From the NCBI GenBank assembly GCA_002440745.1, contig DJVB01000049.1, forward strand, positions 124,001-188,000: a DNA stretch of 64,000 nt, given 5' to 3'. Each line of letters begins with the position of its first letter. The first letter of the stretch is position 1. Below the pieces are notes generated by a model, which was not told the origin of the DNA, searched no databases, and worked only from the letters and a program-made list of their open reading frames with translations. This document shows, piece by piece, positions 17,167 through 26,474 of the stretch. This stretch comes from Bacteroidales bacterium UBA6267. GTDB lineage: Bacteria; Bacteroidota; Bacteroidia; Bacteroidales; UBA1556. Position numbers and translations under genes: made by a program.

Positions 17167-18393
17167 ATGCTTGATAAATTTAAATACGCATATCTAAAAC
17201 AAATTTCGGTTTTTTTATTTTTCATCCTCCTCTATTTTGGAGGGCGAGCAGCTCTTAATGGTTTGGCTCTTTTTCTTCTGATCAGCCTCATCGACCTTTT
17301 CGTAAATGGAACCATATCTTATAAAAAACTACCGCCTTTATTAATTCTCCCAATCGCTTTTTATCTACTGAATATCACCACTCTACTTTGGACCGATAAC
17401 ATTTCGGCAGGAATTTTCTCACTCGAAGTAAAACTTTCGTTTTTAGTAATTCCTCTCATACTTGGTTTTCAAAAACCCGACTCCGACTTCAACCTCAACC
17501 ATATTATTAAATATTTTTCCATCGCTTCTATCATAAGTCCGACATTGCTTTTTGGTAGAGCTTTCTATATGTATTTTTCCGGGAATCCATTTCCAATCTA
17601 CTCCCCTTTTTCACCCGAATTACATGTCACCTATTTAGCCACATATTCCACTATAAACCTAATATTCAATTACTTGATTTTAAAAAATCATCCGAATCTT
17701 AACACAAAAATCCTTGCATATTTTTCCATTCTCATCACTATTCCAACTATCTGGGTTTCGCAATCGAAAGCAGGAATGATTATTTATCTTATCATCGTGG
17801 CAATTATTGTCTTTAAGGAAATGGTAAATTTCAACAAATGGATGGGAATTATTTCTATTTCGGTATTAGTAATTGGCTCTGTGTTGTTTATCAACACAAA
17901 TCCACGTTTCAAAGCTATGTTTGAAGCCGTAAGAAACTATGAAAAATATTTGGATGGCAAACAAACTACTACCGAAAGCACCGCCGCTCGAATTATGACT
18001 TGGGATGCCTCATTAAAAATCATTAAAGAAAACTTTTGGATTGGTGTTGGAAATGGGGATACAAAACAGGAACTTTTAAAAAAATACGACAGTTTGGGTT
18101 ATCAGGGGCCGGCCAGATTGCAACTGAACGCCCATAATCAATACCTTGAAACCTTGTTATATACAGGTGTTTTTGGGTTACTATTTTTAATGGGAATATT
18201 CATTCTACCCGTTATCTTTCTAAAACAAAACACCACATTTTTTTGGATGTTTGCTGTTGTTTATGGTTTCCATTTTCTTTTTGAATCCATGCTTAATACC
18301 CAGGCCGGAGTTATTTTCTTCGTTTTTGTCTATTGTATTGCAATAAAAGGAGAACAAAACAAACCCGCTAACATCTATTTTACAAGCACTTAA
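17167..18393 (+). CDS. O-antigen ligase/polymerase family membrane protein (WaaL/Wzy_C)
   Basis: 408 residues with about ten transmembrane helices. The large periplasmic loop lies at about residues 255-325 and contains ESTAARIMTWDASLKIIKENFWIGVGNG and, just before the last helices, NAHNQYLETLLYTG with H323. This arginine/histidine arrangement defines the Wzy_C domain. Family knowledge: either transfers finished O-antigen from undecaprenyl diphosphate to lipid A core or polymerises repeat units; the two cannot be separated by sequence. It closes the glycan cluster. In T9SS bacteria this step makes the A-LPS to which cargo is attached; the connection is inference here. Confidence 0.85.
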   Translation: MLDKFKYAYLKQISVFLFFILLYFGGRAALNGLALFLLISLIDLFVNGTISYKKLPPLLILPIAFYLLNITTLLWTDNISAGIFSLEVKLSFLVIPLILGFQKPDSDFNLNHIIKYFSIASIISPTLLFGRAFYMYFSGNPFPIYSPFSPELHVTYLATYSTINLIFNYLILKNHPNLNTKILAYFSILITIPTIWVSQSKAGMIIYLIIVAIIVFKEMVNFNKWMGIISISVLVIGSVLFINTNPRFKAMFEAVRNYEKYLDGKQTTTESTAARIMTWDASLKIIKENFWIGVGNGDTKQELLKKYDSLGYQGPARLQLNAHNQYLETLLYTGVFGLLFLMGIFILPVIFLKQNTTFFWMFAVVYGFHFLFESMLNTQAGVIFFVFVYCIAIKGEQNKPANIYFTST

Positions 18394-18479
18394 ACAATTT
18401 TTATTCTATAAAATAAAGACAAGGCTCTGATATTTATTATTTTTTTAGAATTAATCTAAATAATGAGGTTTTTTCATTA

Positions 18480-18487
18480 TATATTTG
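18480..18487 (+). promoter_or_regulatory. -7 box for the ferredoxin gene
   Basis: TATATTTG, 32 bases before the ATG. No TTG at the normal spacing. Confidence 0.45.
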
Positions 18488-18519
18488 CACCGAATTACTA
18501 ACTTTTAAATTTTTAAATC

Positions 18520-18708
18520 ATGGCAATAACAAAAGTATGGGTAGAAGATGGCTGCACTTCCTGTGGACTTTGTGAAGGAACAGCACCAGATATTTTCGAA
18601 ATTGATGACGTTTCGGAAGTAATTGACGGAGCAGATTTCAGCTCTCACGAAGACGAAATCAGACAAGCAGCCGAAGAGTGCCCGGTAGAAGTAATAAAAT
18701 ACGAGTAA
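18520..18708 (+). CDS. Small single-cluster [4Fe-4S] or [3Fe-4S] ferredoxin
   Basis: 62 residues. Cysteines C12, C15 and C18 (CTSCGLC) with C54 followed by proline (ECPVEVI) give the four ligands of one cluster; the second cluster of 2[4Fe-4S] ferredoxins is absent. The acidic middle part (DIFEIDD, DGADF, HEDE) is typical of the one-cluster type (Desulfovibrio/Thermotoga ferredoxin-like). Role: low-potential electron carrier in the cytoplasm. It is monocistronic, with its own promoter box and a strong terminator right behind it, pointing to an independently expressed, probably abundant protein. Confidence 0.92.
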   Translation: MAITKVWVEDGCTSCGLCEGTAPDIFEIDDVSEVIDGADFSSHEDEIRQAAEECPVEVIKYE

Positions 18709-18747
18709 GCGATAATTTTTTCATATTCAGTTTTTTAGTTAATAATC

Positions 18748-18780
18748 AGGTCTTCCTCCCCGGAAGGCCTTTTTATTTTT
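18748..18780 (+). terminator. Rho-independent terminator of the ferredoxin gene
   Basis: AGGTCTTCC (18748-18756) pairs with GGAAGGCCT (18762-18770), one G-T wobble, loop TCCCC, followed by TTTTATTTTT. Confidence 0.88.
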
Positions 18781-18805
18781 GGCGTGAGCCAAAGGACAAA
18801 TAACC

Positions 18806-18813
18806 TATTTTTG
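18806..18813 (+). promoter_or_regulatory. -7 box for der
   Basis: TATTTTTG, 23 bases before the ATG of der. A TTG at 18779-18781 is slightly too far (24 bases). Confidence 0.45.
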
Positions 18814-18836
18814 CAAATTAAATTTTACAAAATCAA

Positions 18837-20147
18837 ATGGGAAACATCGTTGCAATAGTAGGCAGACCAAATGTGGGCAAATCCACACTTTTCAATAGAT
18901 TAATACAAAAACGTCAGGCCATTGTTGAGTCGTCAAGCGGTGTAACCCGTGACAGACATTATGGAAAATCTGACTGGAACGGCAAAGAATTTTCGGTAAT
19001 CGACACAGGTGGATATGTTGTTGGCAGCGACGACATCTTTGAATCCGAGATTCGCAAACAGGTTGACTTAGCCATTGAGGAATCCACGGCAATAATATTT
19101 GTGGTGGACGCTCGCGAAGGCGTTTCACCATTAGATGAGGAAGTTGCACGACTTTTACACAAAACCTCCAAACCGGTTTTTGTGGCAGTCAATAAAGTTG
19201 ATTCATCCAATCTCACCTACGATGTAAACGAGTTTTACGGTTTGGGATTAGGCGAAGTATATGGCATATCGGCGATTTCAGGTTCAGGCACCGGCGAATT
19301 GCTTGACGTGGTGGTTGAAAATTTAAATAAGGAAGATTATGTGGAAAAATATCCGGAGGAATTGCCCAAAGTTGCCATTGTCGGACGACCCAATGTTGGC
19401 AAATCTTCCCTGATTAATGCTCTTTTAGGAGAGGAAAGAAATATCGTCACACCAATAGCCGGCACAACCCGCGACACTTTATACTCCCGATTCAACAGTT
19501 TTGGTTATGATATTCTTTTGCTCGACACTGCCGGAATCCGCAAAAAGGCAAAAGTCAAAGAAGATATTGAGTTCTATTCAACAATTCGGAGCATTAAAGC
19601 TATTGAAGAAGCTGATGTTGTTCTCCTACTCCTTGATGCGCAAAATGGAGTTGAATCTCAGGATTTGGCCATTTTTTCGATTGCCGAAAAAAATCACAAA
19701 GGAATTGTGATAATGGTAAACAAATGGGATTTGATTGAAAAAGACCACAATTCCACTAAACTTTTTACGCAACAAATCACCAATGCCACAGCACCTTTCA
19801 CCGATTTGAGCATAATTTTCACATCAGTTACGGAAAAACAAAGAATCCTGAAAGCATTAGATTTAGTGATGGAAACCCATAAACGCAGGACTACAAAAAT
19901 AACCACATCGCAATTAAATGAAGTGTTGTTGCCGATTATTGAAAACAATCCGCCGCCAAGCATTAAAGGTAAATATATCAAAATTAAATATATCACTCAA
20001 CTTCCCTTGCACTATCCTGCATTTGCCTTTTTTTGCAATTTACCTCAATATATTCGCGAACCTTACAAAAGATTTTTAGAAAATAAATTACGTGAAAACT
20101 TTGATTTTAAAGGAGTTCCAATCGAAATCTATTTCCGACAAAAATGA
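18837..20147 (+). CDS. der: Ribosome biogenesis GTPase Der (EngA)
   Basis: 436 residues, standard length. Two consecutive GTPase domains: the first P-loop GRPNVGKS at 9-16 with DTGG at 56-59 and NKVD at 119-122; the second P-loop GRPNVGKS at 183-190 with DTAGIRKK and NKWD. A KH-like domain of about 80 residues closes the protein. Role: GTP-dependent assembly of the 50S subunit. The stop overlaps the start of the S4-domain gene by four bases (ATGA), so the two are coupled; the EEP-family gene follows with a further overlap. Confidence 0.97.
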   Translation: MGNIVAIVGRPNVGKSTLFNRLIQKRQAIVESSSGVTRDRHYGKSDWNGKEFSVIDTGGYVVGSDDIFESEIRKQVDLAIEESTAIIFVVDAREGVSPLDEEVARLLHKTSKPVFVAVNKVDSSNLTYDVNEFYGLGLGEVYGISAISGSGTGELLDVVVENLNKEDYVEKYPEELPKVAIVGRPNVGKSSLINALLGEERNIVTPIAGTTRDTLYSRFNSFGYDILLLDTAGIRKKAKVKEDIEFYSTIRSIKAIEEADVVLLLLDAQNGVESQDLAIFSIAEKNHKGIVIMVNKWDLIEKDHNSTKLFTQQITNATAPFTDLSIIFTSVTEKQRILKALDLVMETHKRRTTKITTSQLNEVLLPIIENNPPPSIKGKYIKIKYITQLPLHYPAFAFFCNLPQYIREPYKRFLENKLRENFDFKGVPIEIYFRQK

Positions 20148-20527
20148 CCGCCACACGAATCGACAAATATCTTTGGTCTGTCAGACTTTTTAAAACAAGA
20201 AGTCAAGCAACGGATGCTTGCCGTGCCGGAAAAGTAAGCATTGATGGTAACCCATTGAAAGCTGCATTCGATGTGAAAGGTGGCGAAATAATCCAAGTTA
20301 AAAAAGACCACTTAAACCTAACAATTCAAGTGATTGAACCTATAGAAAAAAGGGTTGGCGCAAAATTGGTCGAACAATTTATGAAAGACCTAACACCACA
20401 AGAAGAATATCAGAAATTGGAACTAATGAAACAAAACTTCGAGTACCGCGACCGAGGTTTAGGACGACCAACTAAAAAAGACCGTCGAATAATCAGTAAA
20501 ATAAAAAGAAGCTATGAAGATGATTAA
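20144..20527 (+). CDS. S4-domain RNA-binding protein (Hsp15/HslR-like)
   Basis: 127 residues. The S4 fold is at the N-terminus: RIDKYLWSVRLFKTRSQATDACRAGKVSIDG, followed by a basic C-terminal tail ending in RPTKKDRRIISKIKR. Family knowledge: Hsp15 binds 50S subunits carrying a stranded nascent chain and helps recycling. It overlaps der upstream by four bases and the EEP-family gene downstream by 14 bases, so it belongs to a tightly packed operon with a ribosome theme. Confidence 0.9.
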   Translation: MTATRIDKYLWSVRLFKTRSQATDACRAGKVSIDGNPLKAAFDVKGGEIIQVKKDHLNLTIQVIEPIEKRVGAKLVEQFMKDLTPQEEYQKLELMKQNFEYRDRGLGRPTKKDRRIISKIKRSYEDD

Positions 20528-21602
20528 TATACTCATTAAGAGATTATTACCAATATTAAACCTTGTATTTTTAGTTTTCTTTCTTACCGAATCCGGTAGT
20601 TTAGAAGCTCAAAACTCAAAAGTTCCTAAGAAAAATATACTTGTTGTTTTCTATAATGTCGAAAACCTGTTTGATACTATTGACGACCCAACTAAAAATG
20701 ACAATGAGTTTTTGCCTTCTGGAAAAAAAGAATGGAACACGGAAAAATATTTGGATAAAACCGAGAAACTAAGTCAGGTACTTTCCTCTATCGACAGCAG
20801 AAAAAATCCGGATATTATAGGACTTTGCGAAATCGAAGATGCAGTTGTCATTCAAGATGTTATTACAAAAAATAATCTCTCAAAAACAAAATATAGCATT
20901 GTTCACTTTGAAAGTCCGGACAGACGTTCCATTGATGTAGCATTGGTTTATAATACACAAAAGCTACAACTCCTTCATAAACAAAAAATTCTTGTGGCAC
21001 TTCAAAACGACCCGGATTTTAAAACCCGCGACATTCTATATGTAAAGCTCTATCATAAATCTTTAAAAGACACCTTTAATATATTTGTTAATCATTGGCC
21101 GTCTCGAAGTGGTGGTCAAGAAAAATCGGAACATAAACGCATTGCTGCAGCAAAAAGATTGAAGCAACTAACCGATTCCCTTTTCTCGGTTAGCAATTCC
21201 CCAAATATAATCATCATGGGCGACTTCAATGACGAACCAAATAACATGTCTATTCAACAGATTTTGAATGCTTTACCAACCGACACTACCCTTGTAAAAA
21301 ACCATCTTTACAACACTGCCTATAGTCCCTTTCGTCAACAAACCGGCTCCTACTATTACTCCCGAGAGAAAAAGTGGAATATGCTGGATCAAATTATCTT
21401 GAGTGGCAATCTTCTTTCCAATGACGGCAAAATAGTCGCTTGGAAAACCACCCAAGAGATTTTTAAACCGGAATGGATTCTTTATACCGACAAAAACGGC
21501 ACTAAGTCACCAAGCCGAACCTATGGAGGAAAATATTTTGGAGGTTATAGCGACCATTTACCGGTTTATATCTACTTCACTTTGACTCGAAAAACCAAAT
21601 AA
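20514..21602 (+). CDS. Endonuclease/exonuclease/phosphatase (EEP) family protein, exported
   Basis: 362 residues with a signal-like hydrophobic segment (about 8-30) and cleavage expected after SLEAQ. EEP motifs in order: FYNVENLFDT, LCEIEDA (metal-binding Glu), VNHWPSRSGG, MGDFNDEP with D237 and N239, and YSDHLP with H348. All catalytic residues are present, so it is likely an active phosphodiesterase or nuclease of the periplasm or surface; substrate unknown. Two candidate starts (20514 and 20520) differ by two codons and both overlap the S4 gene. Confidence 0.87.
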   Translation: MKMINILIKRLLPILNLVFLVFFLTESGSLEAQNSKVPKKNILVVFYNVENLFDTIDDPTKNDNEFLPSGKKEWNTEKYLDKTEKLSQVLSSIDSRKNPDIIGLCEIEDAVVIQDVITKNNLSKTKYSIVHFESPDRRSIDVALVYNTQKLQLLHKQKILVALQNDPDFKTRDILYVKLYHKSLKDTFNIFVNHWPSRSGGQEKSEHKRIAAAKRLKQLTDSLFSVSNSPNIIIMGDFNDEPNNMSIQQILNALPTDTTLVKNHLYNTAYSPFRQQTGSYYYSREKKWNMLDQIILSGNLLSNDGKIVAWKTTQEIFKPEWILYTDKNGTKSPSRTYGGKYFGGYSDHLPVYIYFTLTRKTK

Positions 21603-21648
21603 TTTTTGATATTCTTCCTATATCGCATATATCATAAAAATTCAGGAT

Positions 21649-21675
21649 TTGAAATATCAATTAATAATAATTTTG
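21649..21675 (+). promoter_or_regulatory. Promoter of the 286-residue membrane protein gene
   Basis: TAATTTTG at 21668-21675 with TTG at 21649-21651 (spacing 16), 28 bases before the ATG at 21704. Confidence 0.5.
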
Positions 21676-21703
21676 CAAATTCATTTATTCAAATACAATA
21701 TAT

Positions 21704-22564
21704 ATGATTAAATCAATAATCCTTTGGCTCTTGACTATCGTTATAGCCCTTTCAACTATGGTTTATCAACGCCTCACTGGACCAACTTATCCTAAGAAAG
21801 TTGAACTGTCAATTAATGACACAACCTATAAATTGAACCTGTTACGATCTTCCGAAATTGGCACACCTTGCGAAATTCGATTACCCATTACAGACAAAAG
21901 CATTTCCGGAAACCTTATATATAAAAGGTATAACACTAACGACAGTTTAACTTTTCTGAAAATGGAAAGGAAAATAGTCAAGGATAAGGCATTTTTTGGT
22001 GAAGGTCCTGAAATTGAAGTGCTTTATGCCACTTTACCGGAACAACCTGCCGCCGGAAAAATTGAATATTACGTTGAGCTTTCTAATGGAGAAGATGTTT
22101 TTAACGTTCTCAAAGAAAATCCGGTCGTGTTGCGATTCAAAGGATATGTGCCTCGTTACATCCTTACACCACATATCATTTTTATGATTTTATCATTAAT
22201 CTTTGGAGTGAGGGCCGGAATCGAAGCTATTTTTAGCCGCAAAAGAACCCTTCGCTATGTCACCATCACCTTGATTAGTTTAGGTATTGGCGGACTATTT
22301 CTTGGACCGGTAGTTCAGTTCAACGCCTTTGGAGAATATTGGACTGGATGGCCATTTGGCAGCGACTGGACAGACAATAAAACTCTTTTCGCATTCATTT
22401 TCTGGGTGGTTGCTTTTTTTCAGCTTCGCAAAAATCCGAAGAACAGACTTTGGCCTTTGGTTGCATTGACAGTCCTTTTTTCGGTTTATCTCATCCCCCA
22501 CTCCATGGGTGGTTCGGAGCTAAATCCTGAAACAGGGCAAATTGAAACCGGATTAAAAAAATAA
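21704..22564 (+). CDS. Conserved-looking membrane protein, unknown function
   Basis: 286 residues. One N-terminal helix (about 3-22), then a soluble beta-rich domain (about 30-145) and four C-terminal helices (about 150-172, 180-205, 222-242, 248-265). The soluble part should lie outside the cytoplasm. The loop between helices contains NAFGEYWTGWPFGSDWTDNKT, rich in aromatic and acidic residues, which may bind a ligand. I do not recognise the family. It has its own promoter box and stands between an EEP-family gene and topA on the same strand. Confidence 0.65.
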   Translation: MIKSIILWLLTIVIALSTMVYQRLTGPTYPKKVELSINDTTYKLNLLRSSEIGTPCEIRLPITDKSISGNLIYKRYNTNDSLTFLKMERKIVKDKAFFGEGPEIEVLYATLPEQPAAGKIEYYVELSNGEDVFNVLKENPVVLRFKGYVPRYILTPHIIFMILSLIFGVRAGIEAIFSRKRTLRYVTITLISLGIGGLFLGPVVQFNAFGEYWTGWPFGSDWTDNKTLFAFIFWVVAFFQLRKNPKNRLWPLVALTVLFSVYLIPHSMGGSELNPETGQIETGLKK

Positions 22565-22570
22565 CTGGTT

Positions 22571-22600
22571 TTGGAAGTTAACAAAATACGAATATCTTTG
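22571..22600 (+). promoter_or_regulatory. Promoter of topA
   Basis: TATCTTTG at 22593-22600 and TTG at 22571-22573, spacing 19: one of the best matches in the window. The leader is about 70 bases. Confidence 0.6.
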
Positions 22601-22678
22601 CCGCCGCTAAATATAATCCAGAATCCAGCATTCGAAAAATATTTATTTTATTGATTGCCAATAGTAAAACTATCTATA

Positions 22679-24991
22679 ATGACTAAAAACCTCGTAATTG
22701 TTGAGTCACCGGCGAAAGCCAAAACCATTGAAAAATTTTTGGGAAAAGATTTTATCGTTAAATCCAGCTTCGGACATGTTCGCGACTTGTCGAAGGATAA
22801 ATTAGGTGTTGACGTTAAAAAAGATTTTGCCCCGAAATACGTTAACGACCCTGAAAAGAAAAAGGTTATTACCGAGTTGAAAAAACTAAGCGACTCAAGC
22901 GAATTGGTTTGGTTGGCAACTGATGAAGACCGTGAAGGAGAGGCAATTGCTTGGCATCTCAAAGAAACATTGGGATTGACTGATGAAAAAATCAAACGAA
23001 TTGTTTTTCACGAAATCACAAAAACCGCCATCTTAAATGCTGTCGAAAACCCCCGCAGTATTGATTATGATTTAGTAAATGCTCAACAAGCTCGTCGAGT
23101 ACTCGACCGTTTAGTCGGGTTCGAGCTTTCGCCCCTCCTATGGAAAAAAGTGAAACCATCACTTTCTGCCGGAAGAGTGCAATCTGTTGCCGTTAGACTT
23201 ATTGTTGACAGAGAAGAAGAGATTAAAAATTTTTCGATAGAGTCATTCTATAAAGTTTACGGATACTTTTTAACCTCCAAAGAAGAGATTATTAAAGCTG
23301 AAGCGGAGGGCAGATTCGACACAAAAGAAGAAGCATTAAAGTTTATAAACCAGTGTATTTCTGCTAAATATACGGTTGACAGTATTGAAAAGAAGCCAAC
23401 CACAAAATCACCGGCTCCACCCTTCACTACTTCAACCTTGCAACAAGAAGCCAGCCGAAAATTAGGGTTTTCCGTTAGTAAAACCATGATGACTGCCCAA
23501 AAACTTTATGAATCTGGACAAATAACCTATATGCGTACAGACTCTGTGAATTTATCTGGCTTAGCAATCAACACCGCTAAAGAAGAAATCACGAAACTCT
23601 TCGGTGCCGAATATTCAAAGCCACGTCAATTCTCTACTAAATCTAAAGGTGCGCAAGAAGCTCACGAAGCTATTCGCCCAACTTACATCAATCGTGAAAA
23701 CGCCACAGGAGACCAAAACCAGAAAAAACTTTACGAATTAATCTGGAAGCGCACCGTTGCAAGTCAAATGGCTGAGGCCAAACTTGAAAAAACAATCATT
23801 ACCATTAAATCTGGTGAATTATCAAAAGCGTTTATCGCTGATGGCGAAACATTACTCTTCGATGGATTTCTAAAACTTTACTCCGAATCGTCTGATTCTG
23901 AGGAGTCTGAAACAAAATCAAACATCCTCCCGATGGTGAAAAAAGGAGAAAATCTGCTTTACAAAACCATTGAAGCAAATCAGCGTTTCACTCGCCAGCA
24001 GCCTCGATATACGGAAGCAAGCCTTGTTAGAAAGATGGAAGAATTGGGCATTGGACGACCATCTACTTACGCCCCAACAATCACAACCATCGTCAATAGG
24101 AAATATGTTGTGAAAGAAAATAAGGAAGGCCAAACCCGCAAAGTGAATAACATTATTTTATCCGATGGTATTATAAAAGAAAGTACAACAACTGAGAATT
24201 TTGGTGCTGAAAAAAACAAACTATTTCCTACCGACGTGGGAACTTTAGTGAATAGTTTTTTGGTGAAATATTTTCCTGAAATTGTTGATTATCAATTCAC
24301 CGCACAGGTTGAAAAAGAATTTGACTTAATTTCCTCAGGTCAAAGTCAATGGAATCAAATGATCAAAGAATTCTATAAAGATTTCAGCGAAAAGATAGTT
24401 GAAACAACTGATAATACTGAAAAGTTCACCGGCGAAAGACTTTTGGGTATTGATCCAAAATCAGGAAAAAATGTTTATGTCAAGGTTGGAAAATATGGAC
24501 CGATTGTTCAAATTGGGGAAACAACCGATGAAGAAAAACCTAAGTTCGCCGGTCTAAATAAAAATCAAAAAATGGAAGAGATAACTCTCCCAGAGGCTCT
24601 GAAACTATTTGATTTTCCAAGATCTATTGGCAAGTATCAAGACGAGGAGCTTACTGTTGCAATCGGACGTTTTGGCCCTTACATCAAAATGGGAAAAGCA
24701 TTTTTTTCAATACCAAAATCCGATAGTCCGGCAACAATTGAACTCGCAAGGGCAATCGAAATAATTGAGGAGAAAAAATTAGCCGATAAAAATAAAGTAA
24801 TCCAAGAATTCAGCGAAGAACCTGACTTAAAAGTACTTAATGGAAGGTTTGGTCCGTATATCAACTTTAATAAGAACAACTACAAAATTCCAAAAACGAA
24901 AGACCCAAAAGCACTCAGTTTGGACGAATGCAAAGAAATTATCTCTAAGGCAGAAACCAAAACCAAAAAACCTCGTAAGAAAGAATCGTAA
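22679..24991 (+). CDS. topA: DNA topoisomerase I (type IA)
   Basis: 770 residues from the ATG at 22679; an in-frame TTG at 22655 is less likely because the conserved start is MTKNLVIVESPAKAKTI. Toprim domain at 1-115 with the DEDREGEAIAWH motif, then the type IA core with the active-site tyrosine Y284 (ITYMRTDS) and RPSTYA. The C-terminus consists of Toprim-C repeats (KYGPIVQIG, RFGPYIKMG, RFGPYINFN) and a Lys-rich tail; there are no tetracysteine zinc fingers as in E. coli TopA. Role: relaxes negative supercoils by single-strand passage. It is 16 bases upstream of the ureohydrolase-like gene. Confidence 0.96.
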   Translation: MTKNLVIVESPAKAKTIEKFLGKDFIVKSSFGHVRDLSKDKLGVDVKKDFAPKYVNDPEKKKVITELKKLSDSSELVWLATDEDREGEAIAWHLKETLGLTDEKIKRIVFHEITKTAILNAVENPRSIDYDLVNAQQARRVLDRLVGFELSPLLWKKVKPSLSAGRVQSVAVRLIVDREEEIKNFSIESFYKVYGYFLTSKEEIIKAEAEGRFDTKEEALKFINQCISAKYTVDSIEKKPTTKSPAPPFTTSTLQQEASRKLGFSVSKTMMTAQKLYESGQITYMRTDSVNLSGLAINTAKEEITKLFGAEYSKPRQFSTKSKGAQEAHEAIRPTYINRENATGDQNQKKLYELIWKRTVASQMAEAKLEKTIITIKSGELSKAFIADGETLLFDGFLKLYSESSDSEESETKSNILPMVKKGENLLYKTIEANQRFTRQQPRYTEASLVRKMEELGIGRPSTYAPTITTIVNRKYVVKENKEGQTRKVNNIILSDGIIKESTTTENFGAEKNKLFPTDVGTLVNSFLVKYFPEIVDYQFTAQVEKEFDLISSGQSQWNQMIKEFYKDFSEKIVETTDNTEKFTGERLLGIDPKSGKNVYVKVGKYGPIVQIGETTDEEKPKFAGLNKNQKMEEITLPEALKLFDFPRSIGKYQDEELTVAIGRFGPYIKMGKAFFSIPKSDSPATIELARAIEIIEEKKLADKNKVIQEFSEEPDLKVLNGRFGPYINFNKNNYKIPKTKDPKALSLDECKEIISKAETKTKKPRKKES

Positions 24992-25007
24992 TCTAAAATT
25001 CTGATTA

Positions 25008-26183
25008 ATGGATTCTTCAATATACTTAAAACCTGTTTCCATACCTGATTATAAATCAGACGGAAACATGCAACGAAGAAGGTTGGGAGACATCATAAAA
25101 ACCCACACTTCGATTGATGGAGTTCCTTCACTTGATGGAGCGAGATTGGCAATAGTTGGAATTAATGAATCCAGAAACTCCTTTTCAAATCTTTTATGCA
25201 GAGATACCGCTGATATTGTACGTAAACATCTTTATGCATTGTTCAGTTTTAGCAATAATATTCAACTTATTGATATTGGGGATATTCAATTAGGCGAATC
25301 TGTTGACGATACATATTTCGCAGTACAAATGGTGATAGCTGAATTACTCGATAATAAAATAACACCTATTATTATTGGTGGGTCTCAAGACCTCACTTTT
25401 GCCAATTATCTTGCGTATGAAAAACAAGGTAAAATCATCAATTTAGCCACTATTGACTCCAGTTTTGATTTGGGCACCTCGGAAGAAGCTTTTGATTCCA
25501 AATCTTATATTTCTAAAATAATTCTACACCAACCCAACTATCTATTTAACTTCACCAATATTGGTTACCAGTCATATTTTGTTGATTATGAAGCCATTAA
25601 TTTAATGAGGAAGTTATTTTTCGACACCTATCGTCTTGGATTCGTAAGGTCAAATATGGAAGAAGCTGAACCATTAGTTCGAAATGCCGATATCGTAAGC
25701 TTCGATCTCACTTCTATTCGTCAATCGGATGCACCCGGGACAACAGGACCAACTCCTAATGGATTTTATGGTGAAGAAGCATGTCAGATTTGTAGGTATG
25801 CAGGCATGAGCGATAAAGTAAGCTCCATTGGATTTTACGAGCTTTGCCCAGAAATGGATATTAACGAACAAACAGCACATCTTACCGCTGAAATGATTTG
25901 GTATTTTATCGAAGGATTTTACAATCGCAAAGGCGACCACCCACATAAAAATAAAGCTGACTATATGAAATACATTGTTCAGATTGATAATCATGTGGAC
26001 GAAATTGTGTTTTATAAAAGTCAAAAATCGGGACGTTGGTGGATGGAAGTTCCATTCACAAAACCCGAACATGCAAAATATCAACGCCATTTTATGGTTC
26101 CTTGCTCCTATCGTGACTACGAAAATGCAAGCAAAAGGGATATTCCTGACCGTTGGTGGCAAGTTTTTCAGAAGTTGATGTAG
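25008..26183 (+). CDS. Ureohydrolase-fold (arginase/formimidoylglutamase-like) protein with lost metal ligands
   Basis: 391 residues with the arginase/agmatinase fold and the family's landmark segments, but each is altered. GGGHD is GGSQD at 124-128 (His to Gln127). The DAHxD segment is IDSSFD at 149-154 (D150 and D154 kept, His to Ser152). SxDxD is SFDLT at 231-235 (D233 kept, second Asp to Thr235), although the later APG is kept at 242-244. Three of the six usual Mn ligands are therefore gone, so hydrolysis of arginine or formimidoylglutamate is unlikely. It lies between topA and the T9SS operon, suggesting a structural or regulatory role; that is inference. Confidence 0.75.
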   Translation: MDSSIYLKPVSIPDYKSDGNMQRRRLGDIIKTHTSIDGVPSLDGARLAIVGINESRNSFSNLLCRDTADIVRKHLYALFSFSNNIQLIDIGDIQLGESVDDTYFAVQMVIAELLDNKITPIIIGGSQDLTFANYLAYEKQGKIINLATIDSSFDLGTSEEAFDSKSYISKIILHQPNYLFNFTNIGYQSYFVDYEAINLMRKLFFDTYRLGFVRSNMEEAEPLVRNADIVSFDLTSIRQSDAPGTTGPTPNGFYGEEACQICRYAGMSDKVSSIGFYELCPEMDINEQTAHLTAEMIWYFIEGFYNRKGDHPHKNKADYMKYIVQIDNHVDEIVFYKSQKSGRWWMEVPFTKPEHAKYQRHFMVPCSYRDYENASKRDIPDRWWQVFQKLM

Positions 26184-26474
26184 GACAAAACGGTGTTATT
26201 TTTTAACTCAAATATAGAAATGATAAATTATCGTTAAGCTTTTCACAAGTCGGAAAACTATTGATAACTATAAGGTTTTAAAAGATTTTAACCAAAAAAT
26301 CAACCTTTTACAAAGTTATTTGTCTTAAGTTACGATTTGCGAAAGCGACATTTATTCATACTAAAATCACACTGAATTAGTATTTTGTTATATATTAAAA
26401 TATAGTGTTTGAGCGAATAATATTTTTTTTACTTTAGCACCTTGTTTTGACAGGAGCATAACTAAACCGAACTT
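26184..26474 (+). other. Intergenic leader before the T9SS operon
   Basis: About 290 AT-rich bases without a credible gene. Contains the promoter candidate at 26409-26437 and short AT-rich palindromes (for example TATATTAAAATATA at about 26390-26403). No terminator is seen for the upstream gene. Confidence 0.4.
26409..26437 (+). promoter_or_regulatory. Promoter candidate for porP-gldKLMN
   Basis: TACTTTAG at 26430-26437 (one mismatch to TAnnTTTG) with TTG at 26409-26411, spacing 18; leader about 30 bases. Confidence 0.45.

Noticed and set aside
25674..26162. 162-residue minus-strand frame
   Set aside because: Entirely antisense to the ureohydrolase-like gene, with no recognisable motif.
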